The position numbers and the translations under genes were made by a program. This document shows positions 32,891 through 45,541 of a stretch of 64,000 nucleotides of DNA, piece by piece. The notes beneath the pieces were generated by a model that was given only the letters and a program-made list of their open reading frames with translations, made no database searches and was not told the origin of the DNA. The number at the start of each line of letters is the position of its first letter. Position 1 is the first letter of the stretch. This stretch comes from Dryas octopetala (Eukaryota > Streptophyta > Magnoliopsida > Rosales > Rosaceae), in contig OY992833.1 in NCBI GenBank assembly GCA_963921425.1, positions 16,905,738 through 16,969,737 on the forward strand, given 5' to 3'.

Positions 32891-34282
32891 CAAAAGAGAA
32901 AAAAGAAAAAAGAGTCCAAAAGAGCAAAAAGAAAAAAGAGAGACCTAAGTGGCTTAGACCTAGTAAATGGTATAGTTGAATTTCCTATCAGATTAATTAA
33001 TTAATTAAAGAGTTGCCGGAAGTTTTTGGGTACCTATTGCAGCCATCGTTGGGTCATATAGGGGGTGGTTATTGGTTGAAGTCATCTTTTAATTTGCACT
33101 TGACATATTTGTTGGGCGGCTACAAAATACCTGAATCTAGTACCCATGGAATGACAATTTTTAACTAGACATGATAACATATTTTAATTAGTTCAACATA
33201 TATAGAAGTTGCGTGTTACTTAGAATATATACATATATTGATCATTACTTGATACAAATTTATGAATGACATCATTTACTAGCTAGCATGCATGAAAAAT
33301 ATATATATAGTTCAGCTTACATTCAAAATGAGTAATCTCATTTTGACATAACAAACATATTTAATTAATATCGTATAAATTAAGGAAAATGATTGATTTT
33401 TCGATCTTTCCTAGAATGACATTGTATGAATCCTCTTGTAAAACCGTAAGAATATTTTGTTTATGGTTTTATTAGTATGAAGATCTACTAGCTAGATTTT
33501 TATTTTAGAAGAGTACAACAGTGATAGATTTTGTTTAGAAATAATAATTTGGTCTTATTTTGAAGGGAATGTCCCTCTCCACATTGGGGAATTTTTAAGG
33601 CCGGGTAATTATTTTTTAGCATTAACATATAATGTGAGTCAACTCAAGCATAATACATTGATTATTAAACAAATCGAGTTAAGATTAACTACTTATATGA
33701 TACGATTAATTAAACATACATGTTGATTAAATTCATATTATAAAATTAATTAAACCAGTTAAGTTAAAATTTACTAGACTAGCAATGGACACAAATACAA
33801 AATGACATGACATATAACATGACTCAATTGCCACTCCTACAACCATTGCATATATCTAAACGCTCTAATGGGTAATAATAGTGTATTTTTTTGGATCTAG
33901 CTACCACCTAGAACATCTGAATATGACTTGTAGGGTGAGAGGTAACTATCGCTTCCCCATGGCCAGATGATTCTCAAGAAGTAAAACATGCATGCACTTG
34001 TTTTATCCTTATGGATCAAAATATTGGGGTAGGGAAATTAATCCTTTCTAATATACTCTGAAAGGGGAAATTAATTAATTAATTAATTAATTGATCCTAA
34101 TCCTACCTACTTATGTTTAGGCCTGTTATATACAAAATGTGGGATATTATACCAGATGAGACAAAATCTAAAATAGAATCCATGTACATAACCTAAGCTC
34201 AAATTGCGGCCAACCTATAATAATTAAATGTGATTAATTTCCAATATTCCGAATAAAAGAAGAATGGAATAGTTATTAGATG
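32889..34282. other. AT-rich intergenic region; no gene
   Basis: Contains a (TTAA)n-like run near 34070-34092 and GCATGCATG/TAGCTAG words. No coding or repeat structure beyond that could be supported. Confidence 0.5.
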
Positions 34283-35127
34283 CAATGAGTAAAATTTCGG
34301 TTTTGAGGAAATTTTTGCGGAATTTCGATTAAAATTTTGATTTCGACAAAAACGACGAAAGTTAATATCAAAATACGGAAATTTTGAATGAAACTTGACC
34401 ATATGTTTATTTAACATATTATTTACTACATTGATAAAAAACATTGAAGAAACCAAATTATATAGTAGATTTGATGTGATACAAGGTGAATATAATGCGC
34501 GCTGGAAGCAAATACTGTTAAAAAAATAGGTCACTAATTAATAATTAATCTCTATATACCTTAATACTCTTTATACTCTATAATCTATACACTAAACCAT
34601 ATATACTTTATAATCTATACTCTAAATTGTTTAAGATATGATATAGGATATTAGGGTTTAGGCCCTTTAGTTAATTATTTTTTATATAGAAATGTATTAA
34701 AGTTTAAAAACAACTAAATGAAACTCCAAAACGGCCAAATGAAACCCCAAACCTTTTTTTTTCTTTTTTCTTTTTTTTTTCTTTTCTTTCCTTCCTTTTC
34801 TTCCCCTATGACTCTCCAGTAGACCAGTAGTCTTCCTCTCATTTCTCTTCTCTGTGAAACAAAACCTTCTCTTTCTCTCTCCCAGTCCTTCACTCCCTCC
34901 TCCCTCCCTGATCTCTTCCTCCCCCGATCTCCCTCTCTTCCTCCTCTCTCTCCCCGAATCTCTTCTCTCCCCGATCTCTTCTCTCCCTTCGGCGACGACG
35001 GCTCTGCCTTCGCCTCCCTTCTCTCCCTCCAGTCTCTACCTTCGAAAATTTCCCCAAAATTTCTAGAAATGAATTTGGTATGGTGTTAAAATTTTCATAC
35101 CTCCAAAAAACGAAATTTTACACCTTG
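34283..35127. mobile_element. Non-autonomous hAT element, 845 bp, with 8-bp TSD
   Basis: The left TIR is CAATGAGTAAAATTTCG. The right TIR, reverse-complemented, is CAAGGTGTAAAATTTCG (15 of 17 identical), both fitting the hAT start (C/T)A(A/G)NG. An exact 8-bp target-site duplication ATTAGATG lies at 34275-34282 and 35128-35135. The interior has an AT-rich stretch with ATTAGGGTTTAGG-like words (34550-34680) and a long CT-rich stretch (34740-35040), with no transposase. The internal layout resembles that of the composite at 3555-5864. Confidence 0.88.
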
Positions 35128-35313
35128 ATTAGATGTATCCACACTACTATTCTGAAATTTTAAACTTTCTTATCTACATTTTTCAGCATGCTAACAATCA
35201 TATTAAGAGTACACTCACCAACTTTGTTAATTAATCAAATTTTGTTCACTGAAAAATATGATAGTATCTTATTTATTCAAATTTGAGTCTGCTTTAAATT
35301 TCATTTATTATTA

Positions 35314-35632
35314 GAGCATCCGCAGTGGTTGTTCAATAGTTCAATTTTGTGAACTGTTTTGGACTGATTTGCAGTTTTAATTGCAGTGATTATTCAAATA
35401 TAATATAGTTTATGTGTCGACATGAGAGAGGCTGTAAATATATACTTTTTTACATGGTGAGCCAGCTTATTGAAATGAATTTCACTTCAAAGTTTATATT
35501 TTTTTTATCTTTGAAATGAACTATTGATCCCTAATTTAATTGAAATGAACTCTACCATTGCAAGTCATTCATTTACCTTTAGTTTAATTTATTGTAATAA
35601 AATTGAAATGAACCTCACCATTGCAGATGCTC
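35314..35632. mobile_element. MITE, 319 bp, TIR GAGCATCYGCARTGG, TSD TTA
   Basis: The left end GAGCATCCGCAGTGG and the right end (reverse complement) GAGCATCTGCAATGG are flanked by TTA at 35311-35313 and 35633-35635. A 3-bp TTA duplication points to the PIF/Harbinger group. The interior has repeated TTGAAATGAA words and no ORF. Confidence 0.82.
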
Positions 35633-35635
35633 TTA

Positions 35636-37227
35636 GTAAGATATACTACATGTTCATTTACACATCATTTGGTGACTCTAGCATTACTGTTTTACAATAC
35701 ATTATAAATAAATTAAAGAGATAATTAGGTTTAAGTCCTTTAGAAAAACAGTTTTTAGATGGAGACCGATGGTGTTTTAAAATATATAAGAAAATCCTTT
35801 TAATTCATAATAATTTATAAAAAAAATCCTTTTAATTTATAATAAAGTCCTTTTAATTTATAAAAAAAAATTATTTTAATTCATAATAAAGTCCTTCCCT
35901 GATTTGAAGGGTATTTCCCCCTATTTGAAGGGTATTTCCCTTTCTAGGGTGTAGAGTGCAGCCGTCAAAGAAGAAAAATAAAATGACTTAATTAAAATTA
36001 AAAATCCTAAATCACTATCGGTCTTAGTCTAAGAAAAACTCATAAAATAGACTGGACTCTAAATCTCCCTAAATTAAATTCAAAGTAAATCGAAATATTA
36101 ATAAATGAAATACTACTACATCAATTGGGATTTAAAAAAAATTTTATTTTTGTTATTAATCAACTGTCGTTTATGAGATTTGAACCCAAGAGTTAGGACC
36201 TCATTCAACAACAAAAAATTAAATATCATCCACTAAATCAAATAATCATTGACAAAAAATTACATTTAAATCTTTCCGTGTTTCCAATTTTTTTTTTATA
36301 TATATATTAATGTTGCTTACGTCTAGCCGTCTAGGGGATACATGGTTGCTCCTTTTTTTTTTTTTTTTTTGCTTTTTCTTCTTGGTTGGGGGCAGGGGGG
36401 CCGGAGCCGGATAGACTTTAAGAATATGCATCTATTTTTGTTTTCTCTTATTATTTTTTCTGCATTCTAAACAGATCGAGATTTGTGTCATGGACAAGGA
36501 TTGGTATTTTAATTACTAACAAAATTTCGAACCAACTTTTGTATTATTCTTTAATTATCGCTTTATGCGAAAGGTACGTAAGAGGTATATTGGATAATGT
36601 GAAAAATGTTAATTGTTGGGATTTACGAAGAAAAGGCATGAGATATAAAATCATCTATCAAAAGAAAAAGAAATGGTAATATATTGGGCAGGTACAATTG
36701 CGAAACACGAAAGGGACATATATACGTAACCTATTAATATTAAAATATCATCCAAACTTTATTCTTACAAATTTTATTTTCAGCTGTAAATGTTTCCAAA
36801 TTCAACTCCTTTATGAATGGGCCATGACCATTCAATGGCTAATTGGGTAGCATATTAATTAGTAGGTATAGGTCAACAACAAAGATTATTAGCCTAAAGC
36901 ATAGAGAACTTTTGTTTTCTTATCAAAGAATATTGGGAGAGGAAAATTCAAACTCATAACCTCAGGTGTAATAATAAATGCTCATAACTATTAGAGTTAC
37001 AAGCTCTCCTATAAAGCAAATGAAAACAACTACCCACAAGTGAATGAATTAGAAAGAACCAAGAAGTGGGAAATAAACCAACATTTATTTCTTAAACACT
37101 ACAGAAATATAGGTTAGAATGAGAAATGAATCCTCAGAATACCATCCCATCTTAGGTTCTTAAGGTGTGCTTTAAGGGATATCAAAGGTTTCTGGAGTGG
37201 CATGAAAGAGTACAGGAAACATTAGAG

Positions 37228-37271
<44 letters not shown>

Positions 37272-38056
37272 CAGACCCCCAAAAAAAAAAAAAGAGTAGA
37301 TTTTTTCTCCCTTCTGGATGGAGTAGATTAATGCAAATATTTGCTTGATCTCCGGTCTTTATTAAGTAAGGTGTTAAAAGTACAATCAAATACCAATACC
37401 ATCAAAGGTTCATTGATTTTAACTACTAAATTTCAATAATTTTTTAGTTTAGGTACCAAAATTAAATAGCTTTAGATTAGGTACCACCGTACTAGTTGAA
37501 AAGTCAAATAAAATAATAAAATAAAAGGTATTAAAATTTACAAATATTACATCACATGCCACTACAATAAAAAATAAAAATAATATTACATTAATTTATA
37601 CTATATTGTATTTTAAAAAAAAAATCAATCCAGTCACAACTTAATTGTGACTGTCTTGGTAAATTGAAAGAGACAACTCACACTACTATACTATATATTC
37701 TTTTGAGTAAAAGTATTGTCTTGACCTCTATTTATACTATATTATAGTATAATTTCTCTAAAAAAAAAATTCAATTAAGTCATAACTTAATTGTGACTGT
37801 CTCACAACTTAGATGTGACTGTCGTTCAGTCACAACTAAATTTGAAGTTGTGAGTGTTGTACAGTCACAACTAAATGTGAAATTAAGACTACATTAGCAA
37901 ATTTTCAAGATAATATAAAAGCCTCAAGGGCAATTTTGTCAAAACTTTATAAATTTTAACTAACATCCATCATATGTGGGGCAAATGACAAAAATGTCAA
38001 ATGGAAAAGGCTCAAATCAAAGGGCCAACATGTTTGTGACCTAATCTAAAAAGTAT
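35636..38056. other. Intergenic, low-complexity; no gene
   Basis: Includes AATCCTTTTAATT(C/T)ATAATA repeats near 35790-35900, a GTATTTCCC duplication near 35915-35940, a (T)40 run at 37232-37271, and a cluster of TCACAACT(T/A)A(A/G)(T)TGTGACTGT inverted motifs at 37628-37885. None encodes a recognisable product. Confidence 0.5.
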
Positions 38057-39027
38057 ATTTAAATTTAGTAGTTCAATTGAAATATTATATGGTCTTCATG
38101 CTATACCAAAAAATTATTAGAATTTGGTATTTAATCCTAATTTTCTATACCATCAATTTGATTTGTTTCTACGATATTAACACATTGAATCAATTTATTA
38201 TTATTATTAATATTTTATTTATTGGAGGGTATCCAAGTGTACAATGGGCCAGATCGGGTCGGTTCGGATTTGACAGGGCATAACTTGTTTAAAGTCGACC
38301 CGGCCCATTATTAAGTGATATGGGCCGAGTTGGGCCAAAGTTTTCTATATATCATGTTGGGCTGCTTGTTTACATTAATTTTTCTCAAATTTTTAAAACT
38401 AATATGTGTCTCCATAAATAAACATTTGTATTTAAATTCAAAGATTTCCCAAAAATTAAATATTTTATTCCAAAGTTATTCATTATCAATTGCCAATTTT
38501 TTAAAAACATTTTATAATAATGTTTGCTTATAAAACATTGTAAAAAACTAGATTTAAATTTAGTAGTTCAATTGAAATATTATATGGTCTTCATGCTATA
38601 CCAAAAAATTATTAGAATTTGGTATTTAATCCTAATTTTCTATACCATCAATTTGATTTGTTTCTACGATATTAACACATTGAATCCATTTATTATTATT
38701 ATTAATATTTTATTTATTGGAGGGTATCCAAGTGTACAATGGGCCAGATCGGGTCGGTTCGGATTTGACAGGGCATAACCTGTTTAAAGTCGACCCGGCC
38801 CATTATTAAGTGATATGGGCCGAGTTGGGCCAAAGTTTTCTATATATCATGTTGGGCTGCTTGTTTACATTAATTTTTCTCAAATTTTTAAAACTAATAT
38901 GTGTCTCCATAAATAAACATTTGTATTTAAATTCAAAGATTTCCCAAAAATTAAATATTTTATTTCAAAGTTATTCATTATCAATTGCCAATTTTTTAAA
39001 AACATTTTATAATAATGTTTGCTTATA
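38057..39027. repeat. Recent 495-bp tandem duplication
   Basis: Bases 38057-38532 and 38552-39027 are almost identical (offset 495). I can see only a few substitutions (for example CATAACTTGTT / CATAACCTGTT, AATCAATTTATT / AATCCATTTATT, TTATTCCAAAG / TTATTTCAAAG). Each unit contains GGGCC/GGTTCGG motifs (ATGGGCCAGATCGGGTCGG and TGGGCCGAGTTGGGCC), which look transposon-derived. Short frames repeated in both units are not genes. Confidence 0.93.
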
Positions 39028-39159
39028 TAATTGTTTTTTTAATGGGCATTATTTCAATTGTACAACTAATCGTTATAAGTGAAATATTAATTTCCCTATA
39101 ATTTTATTGAAATGATGTAACAACTTAAAAAAATTAATTAATAATTTCAAATAATGATT

Positions 39160-39300
39160 CTAAAGTCCACTTTCAGACTCTTAATGTTAAAAATAACCAA
39201 ACTCACTTAAAAAATTGCAATGTTAAATAAATCCACGTTATAATTTCTTCCGTATTTTTTAGACCGAATGCTCGGTAGATTTTAAAAAAATAAAATTGGG
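39160..39300 (+). repeat. Dispersed repeat, copy 1
   Basis: Shares the order TCTAAAGTC-ACTCTTAATG-AAAAAATTGCAATG-TAAAT-CACGTTATA-TTCCGT-TTTTT-ACC-A-TGC with 62240-62400. It ends in a characteristic GACCGAATGCTCGGTAGATTTT, equivalent to ACCAAGCGTTCGGTGGGATTTT in the other copy. Confidence 0.65.
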
Positions 39301-40262
39301 CAAACAACCATCTTAAGCTCCTAACCCCTTATCCACCCAACATTCACCTTTAATCGTGTAAGCCCATGGACCAACTTTACATTCTTTCTGGATCGCTTTA
39401 TTATAATTTTTAGGGTATCGTTATTTGGACTTAATTTTTTTATAGCCTCAATAATTTAATAAAATATTAATTTTTAATTTTATCTTAATGTAAATTGATT
39501 ATTAAGGACAAACATTTAATTTAAAATTTTAAAAATAATTAACAACTATACCCAACAGCTCTGTATACCCAACATTTTCACTCATCTCTTCAACATTTAT
39601 ACGCACCTCTCCTCTATAACAAAACCCTAAACTCTACTACACTAATATGCAGAAACAAAACAGAAACACAAAGTTATCATGAAATTTTGGAAATAGTGAG
39701 AGTAGATAGGCCGGAAGACATTGAACCTTTCAGCTCTGAATTAATAGAACCCTTAATTAAACCTCCAAGCAATTTAATTAATTACCAGCCATCTTTTCTG
39801 TAACTTTAGCCAAAGACCCGAGATTGCAACCCGTAATAGTATTAGACTATTAGCAAACAAACAAGTATCCTCCTTGCTACTCCCAGCAGGCACATCCACC
39901 ACATACGACTGGGTCACAACAGTCTTTCTACCATTCTCATCATCATCATCTTCTCCTAATTCTTTTCAAACATCTCTGCACTTCTTTTTGTTGGGTGTGT
40001 TTATTGAGTATAGTAAGTAAAATTATTGGGTGTGACGATGGTTTTAATTATTGAGTTTTAATAAAGGTAATTTATAAAAATATGTTGGATATATTAATCA
40101 ATTTTAATATTTTTTAAAATAAATATGAGTGTAAAAAATATGTTCGCGCCACTAATAAAAAATTGGATTCGAATAGCAGCATTTTATTTTTACTACCTTA
40201 CGGGTGCAATATGTTGCACAGATTAAAGTAAAGAACCACCCGATCCAGCCCATCTGGATTGT
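39301..40262. other. Upstream region of the phosphatase gene
   Basis: AT-rich, no coding features seen and no convincing TATA box. The short 5' leader of the phosphatase gene presumably lies within 40150-40262. Confidence 0.4.
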
Positions 40263-43200
40263 TTGGAATTCGGATCCAAGTCCATGTCAAGACTCTGGCG
40301 ACGACTAGCTTTCCCAAATCCCATAATTTGCCCATCAAATTATTCCTGCATTTCTCCAATAAAATCATATCCATACTTCCGTACCTACTCAGAAAACCCA
40401 AGACCCCATTTTGCAATGGCAAAACCTGTCTCAGGCAGAAGAGGACCAATCACTCATGTCATCTTCGATATGGACGGCCTCTTACTCGGTAATTTCATCA
40501 AACACTTCCCCTGCATTGTCTCTCTTTTCATTCTGTTTTTCTGCACCTTTGTCTTCGTTTCACTGAAGTTGGGATGTTACATGTTGTCATTTATTCTTCT
40601 AAGCCAAATTATATCTGCACCAACTGCCATAGATTTCAAATTTTCACTTGGGTTTTGTTTTGATAATCCTGGCCACCAATTTTACTTATTTTAGTAATTC
40701 TCTCTTTTGTATTTTAAGCATAGGCTGTGATAGTTTTGGACCCATTACGCTGCTGGAAGAGCCATAGAGACCAAATTGTTTGAAAAAAATATTCTGGTGA
40801 AACTCCAAATATATGTTATATATATTAGCTGTTTTTACATATGAACTTTTATTTCAATGGTTGCTAATAATCTCCATAACATCTTTCCTATTATTGTTGC
40901 TGTTGACTAATGCATAATGAGTTCCCAAATAGCTTGGTTGTTAAGTTGGGGGCTTATAGTTTATGCCCCATATTGTAGGAAAAAAAACTGATGGTCTGAT
41001 ATGGTTTTTGCTGATTCAGACACAGAGAAGTTCTATACTGAAGTCCAGGAAATTATACTTGCTAGGTACAATAAAACTTTTGATTGGTCTCTCAAAGCCA
41101 AAATGATGGGAAAGAAAGCAATAGAAGCTGCTCGAGTCTTTGTCGAAGAGACTGGAATTAGTGACTCTCTTACTGCTGAGGACTTTCTAGTTGAAAGAGA
41201 GGCAATGCTGAAGGAAATGTTTCCAACAAGCGAGCTCATGCCAGGTTACCATTTAATTGAGTACATACAAACACAGATGTATTTACAAACTGCAGAAAAT
41301 GCCCAGTTAGATTTGTACTTTTATTCAACCAAAAAAAAAAGATTTGTACTTTTTGCTTTCCATCAAATTTCTATATTAAACTTTATGGTATCTGGTTTAG
41401 CTGTCTATACCTTGTATAGTGGCTCGATTTGTATTGTTCTACCGTGTGTGCAAATTGAATGCTTACCAACTGAAGAAGCACTGATTGGACAGTTTGTGAT
41501 TTAAGTTGTCCATTTCTGAGATCATATGCTAATTATGAGGTTTTCACTTTCTTTGAACTGGGGATATTAATATTATACAAAAGGCTTCTGGTGGTTTTGA
41601 TCTAATATTTTTCTGTAATTGTAGGGGCCAGCCGCTTGATCAGACATCTTCATGCAAAAGGAGTACCATTTTGCCTGGCAACAGGGTACGGATCCTTTAT
41701 TTAGTTTTTCATTTTGTACTTATAACCATTTCACCAAATAGACATCTGGAGCAGTTCTCTTACAGATGATCATTAACTTCCAACCTTCTCTAACCTGTTT
41801 GTGTTATCTTAAATTCATTTATGGTTGGAGTTATATAATGATAAAACCAAAAAGATGGTCACCAGCATCACTTGTTTGTAACTATATCTTGCAGTTCTCA
41901 TAGGCGACACTTTGAATTGAAAACACAAAGCCATGGTGAACTTTTTTCATTGATGCATCATGTTGTCCTTGGTGATGATCCAGAAGTTAAACAAGGCAAA
42001 CCCTCTCCAGATATATTCCTTGCAGCAGCAAATAGGTTTGAGGTATAACCATCTTATATGTGTTCCTTTTTTACATTAATTTTTTTTTTTTGGGTCATAT
42101 CCTTTATTACATTAGTTTTCACGATCCTGAAAATGATTGCCACATCAATGCAATGTCCCGAAATGACTAGTCGCTGATGGGGTATTTAATAATCACTTAT
42201 ACAGCCCATATTGACTAAACACACAACCCATGTTGGACTCAGATCACACTTGTACAACCCACACAATTAGTGTATCACTATGTCATGACTCAGGGACGTG
42301 CTACCACATACCCACAATGCCTCAAAAGGACCCTTCACTAGTGGAGTTCCCCGGGATCACTTATATAAGTTAGAATCAACCTAGCATACAAGCAATGTAC
42401 TCAACAAATGCTCACACAACCCAAATGCAAACACAACTGAGGTACTACAATCTTGCTACTCAAATTCATGACATACTCATCGAGGTCACGATCAGATGTG
42501 CGACATCTTGTTAGTGCCCATACTATAGTAACTTTGAACCACATAGTGACACTTATCAAAAAAAAAAAAAAAACAGGAAAGAAAGAAAGAACCCACATAG
42601 TGATACAGGGGTGGCTCTAATAATATTTGTCACGACCCAGGAAAACCCTCACCACATTGATGCGATACCTTTAAAAGTTTAATCACTGATGAGGCTTTTC
42701 ATAATCACTTATAGTTCAGAAATTGACCCAGCACACTTGATGTAGTGATTTACACATTCGCACAACTCATATACAAATAAATTAGGATACCAAAATATTT
42801 GGTACGACCCAGGGACACATTTGCCACATTGATTCATTACTCCAAAAGACTGGGCACTAATAAAGTTCCCTGTATTGCTTACACAGCCCAATTGACCTAA
42901 CATACAACAAATGTGAGACCCAACACATGCTCATACAACCAATGCCAACAAAACTAAGATACCACAATCTTCCTACTCAAATACCTGACCCCCTTTTCAA
43001 AACCTACAATCAAATCCCTGACAACCCTGTTAGTGTTCAAACTTGTGCTATAATACCTTCAAGTCATATGGTGATACTAAGCTTGACTTTGATACTATTT
43101 CTCTCGACTAAGGAAAGCACTTTCCACATCAGCATCATACCCCAAAAAGATTGGTTACTAACAGAGTTATTTATAATCCCTTATATAACCCAGACCGACC

Positions 43201-44777
43201 AAACACATAACTGATGTGAGACTCATCACACGCTTGTACAACCACACAAATAAAATTGGGTTATCACATTAGTTGATGATAATTTTTTTTCTTGGGATAT
43301 TTTTGCACTCACATGGTTTGTTTATTTATTACCTCCTTTCCTCATTATCAAGAGAGTGATGTTGTAAAAGTGACTAATGACAAGACTTGTGTAAACAGGG
43401 TGGCCCAATAGATCCACAGAAAATCCTTGTGTTTGAAGATGCACCTTCTGGGGTTCTTGCAGCTAAGAATGCTGGGATGTAAGTGCTTTAATTTGAAACT
43501 TTTTCACGTGTAATTATTGGTTTTCATATCAGAATAGTTTACTGTCATTATGTGCCAAAGTTTTTTAAAATTCGCCAAATTTGATTTAAAAAAATTGAAA
43601 AAGTGGTATTATTGCTACAGACTAATGATGCATTTGCTCCTTTGGTTGCCAGCCATCATAAGGACAAATATAACCTACATGGTTAGTAAGGGTTTGGTGA
43701 CATTCTTATCTATCTTCAATTTAAAAAAAAAAAAAAAAAAATTAACTTCACAAATCAAAAGATAGATACATGTTTATCTTTTATACTTATAACAGTAAAT
43801 ATATAAAGAATTCTTTACGGAGACAGTGGGGGATATGTTTTGAAGTATTACAAAATGGACTTGTCTACTTGAGAGAAAACTAATCATTTTAGGTTGGATT
43901 CATGTTATCCTGAGAATTGTTATAATAGAGTACAATAGTTAAAGGAGGAAGAAGTTATTTACGAACTAAATGTTAAAATATAGAAGATCTATATATCAAG
44001 AGATTAGCCTGAAGGTTTTATTATTCCACTCCAATATCCTCTTTGAACCAAAGGGGGGTGAGCCTACATACTTGTCATATTCCTGTGAAACAAAAGCACT
44101 TGTGCTGTTGACATAACTAAATTGCAGTATGTAGGCTCAACCACTAATGGAAGGGCTTTAAGGACTTTAGGAAAGTATACCTATTAGAAGGGCATGATGT
44201 GTCTTTATCACTGAAATGAAGGCCATAAAGGCAGAGGAGTTCTGCTTGCAAGTTGCAAATACATTTAGATTACCTGACCCACAAACAAAATTAAATATGT
44301 ATTGGTGGCTCGATTTTGACCGAAACAAGGAAGACCCCTACGCCAAATAGGTCACTTGTCTTCTGTGTTAGTGTCCTACGTACCTTGATTCCCCCTTCTT
44401 TAAAATCTATGATTCTTTATGACTTGTTCTTGGTGGCATCTCAAATTAGTAAACCACAAATAGAAGTCATCTGACCTTTACGTTGGTTGAAATATCTATT
44501 CTCTGCTTTTGTGCTGTTACATGAACTTTGTCTACAGTATCTGCATGACAATATTATATTTTTAATAGCAAGAAAACACAGCCTTTGGTGCAATTGAACA
44601 TTTTGTTCCTGGGTTCCAATATTTTAATCCCATATGCTATGCAGGTCTGTTGTAATGGTCCCAGATCCAAGGCTGGACAGCTCTTTTCATGATGCTGCTG
44701 ACCAAGTCCTGAAATCTCTGTTGGACTTAAACCCAAATGATTGGGGTTTGCCTCCATTTGAAAATACAGCGAGCTAA
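40263..44777 (+). CDS. GPP2: HAD-family glycerol-3-phosphatase (GPP/GS1 type)
   Basis: Six exons join in frame with GT-AG junctions: 40263-40488, 41020-41244, 41625-41685, 41895-42042, 43399-43478, 44645-44777 (873 nt, 290 aa). The product should hydrolyse DL-glycerol-3-phosphate to glycerol. The HAD motifs are all present: nucleophile FDMDGLLLD (D69, D71; the codon for the last D spans the first intron), motif II CLATGSH, the motif III lysine in KQGKPSPD, and motif IV VFEDAPSG. The end NDWGLPPFE is typical of the family. Possible starts are ATG 40263, 40284 (MSRLWRRLAF, an Arg-rich, organelle-targeting-like N-terminus) and 40416 (MAKPVSGRRG, which would give a short cytosolic form as in Arabidopsis GPP2). 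The extended start makes it more like the organelle-targeted GPP1. Frames that run past 40488 or 41244 are intron read-through. Assignment to GPP2 over GPP1 rests on neighbours. Confidence 0.92.
42118..43268 (+). repeat. Intronic array of five diverged units of about 165 bp
   Basis: In intron 4 of the phosphatase gene, similar blocks begin near 42118, 42271, 42628, 42801 and 43102. Each carries the order CACGACCCAGG(G/A)A - CCACATTGATGC - AAAAG - ACTGATG(A)GG - TAATCACTTATA - CAGCCCA - GAC(C/T)AA(C)ACA - CACAACC - ATACCAC, with substitutions. No coding capacity was found. It could be a decayed minisatellite or repeated insertion of one element. Confidence 0.7.
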
Positions 44778-45541
44778 ACTGCATATGCTTTGTGGCACAT
44801 TTGTGTTGCAACAAGGAAACAGCAATCAATTATTATTGATTAGAATTGAAGGCACAGCTTGAAGGTTTTTGCTGGAACAGCTAGAAAGAACAACCTTCAA
44901 GCTGTTTGATCAGCCACTTTAAACAGGGATTATTTGATTTTTGTTTCAGAATTCTAGCTGTTTCCTTAGCTGATTAGTAGCTTTATATATTAGAGCTTTT
45001 GACAGATGATGCATAACTAGATCTGCATCAACTGCATTTTGGTCAGAAATTTATTATTTAAAATGCATCATTGCAGAAAAGGAATTGTTGGATAGAGGTA
45101 GAGGAATTGCAGGAATAAAATATGCATATCGATATTTAGGAATCAAACCTAGCTAGAAGTGGCTTTTCAAATAGGATTCACTTGGATGCCCTACCACCCT
45201 CATCTGGGAGTCATGATGTCCAAAGTGGCTATTCAGTCCTTGCAAGTTCTAAACCATTCTAGCCTAGGTGGAAGGAAGTAGGGAGGGAGGGAAGAGCCTC
45301 CTTCCCCTTAACACCACACCATGACTACTGGTCTCTTTCAGCGAAGGGAGACAGGAAAAATTTATATTCTTATATTCTCATAAAATTAAATAATTAAGGA
45401 TAAGATGAATTTATAAAATTTGGAGGTAATGAGCCAAAAAAGTGGATGTAATTATTCATAGAATTAATGACTATTTGAACATACAAATTTACCAAACTAG
45501 ATGACTATGTGAACAGTAATCCAAAAATGGCTTTAACTAAT
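44778..45541. other. 3' flank of the phosphatase gene
   Basis: The 3' UTR presumably occupies the first few hundred bases. A short inverted pair, GCTTGAAGGTTTTTGCTGG / ACAACCTTCAAGCTGTTTG, lies at 44858-44910. Nothing else seen. Confidence 0.45.

Noticed and set aside
32562..32927. 121-codon minus frame upstream of the 31588 gene
   Set aside because: Mostly Ser-Leu from the CT repeat; likely 5' UTR or promoter sequence.
38077..39082. Repeated 68-90-codon frames in the tandem duplication
   Set aside because: AT-rich, Ile/Leu/Phe/Tyr-biased chance frames copied by the 495-bp duplication.
41245..41504. C-terminal extension of the phosphatase exon 2 frame
   Set aside because: Intron read-through; splicing at 41244 restores the conserved GASRLIRHL sequence.
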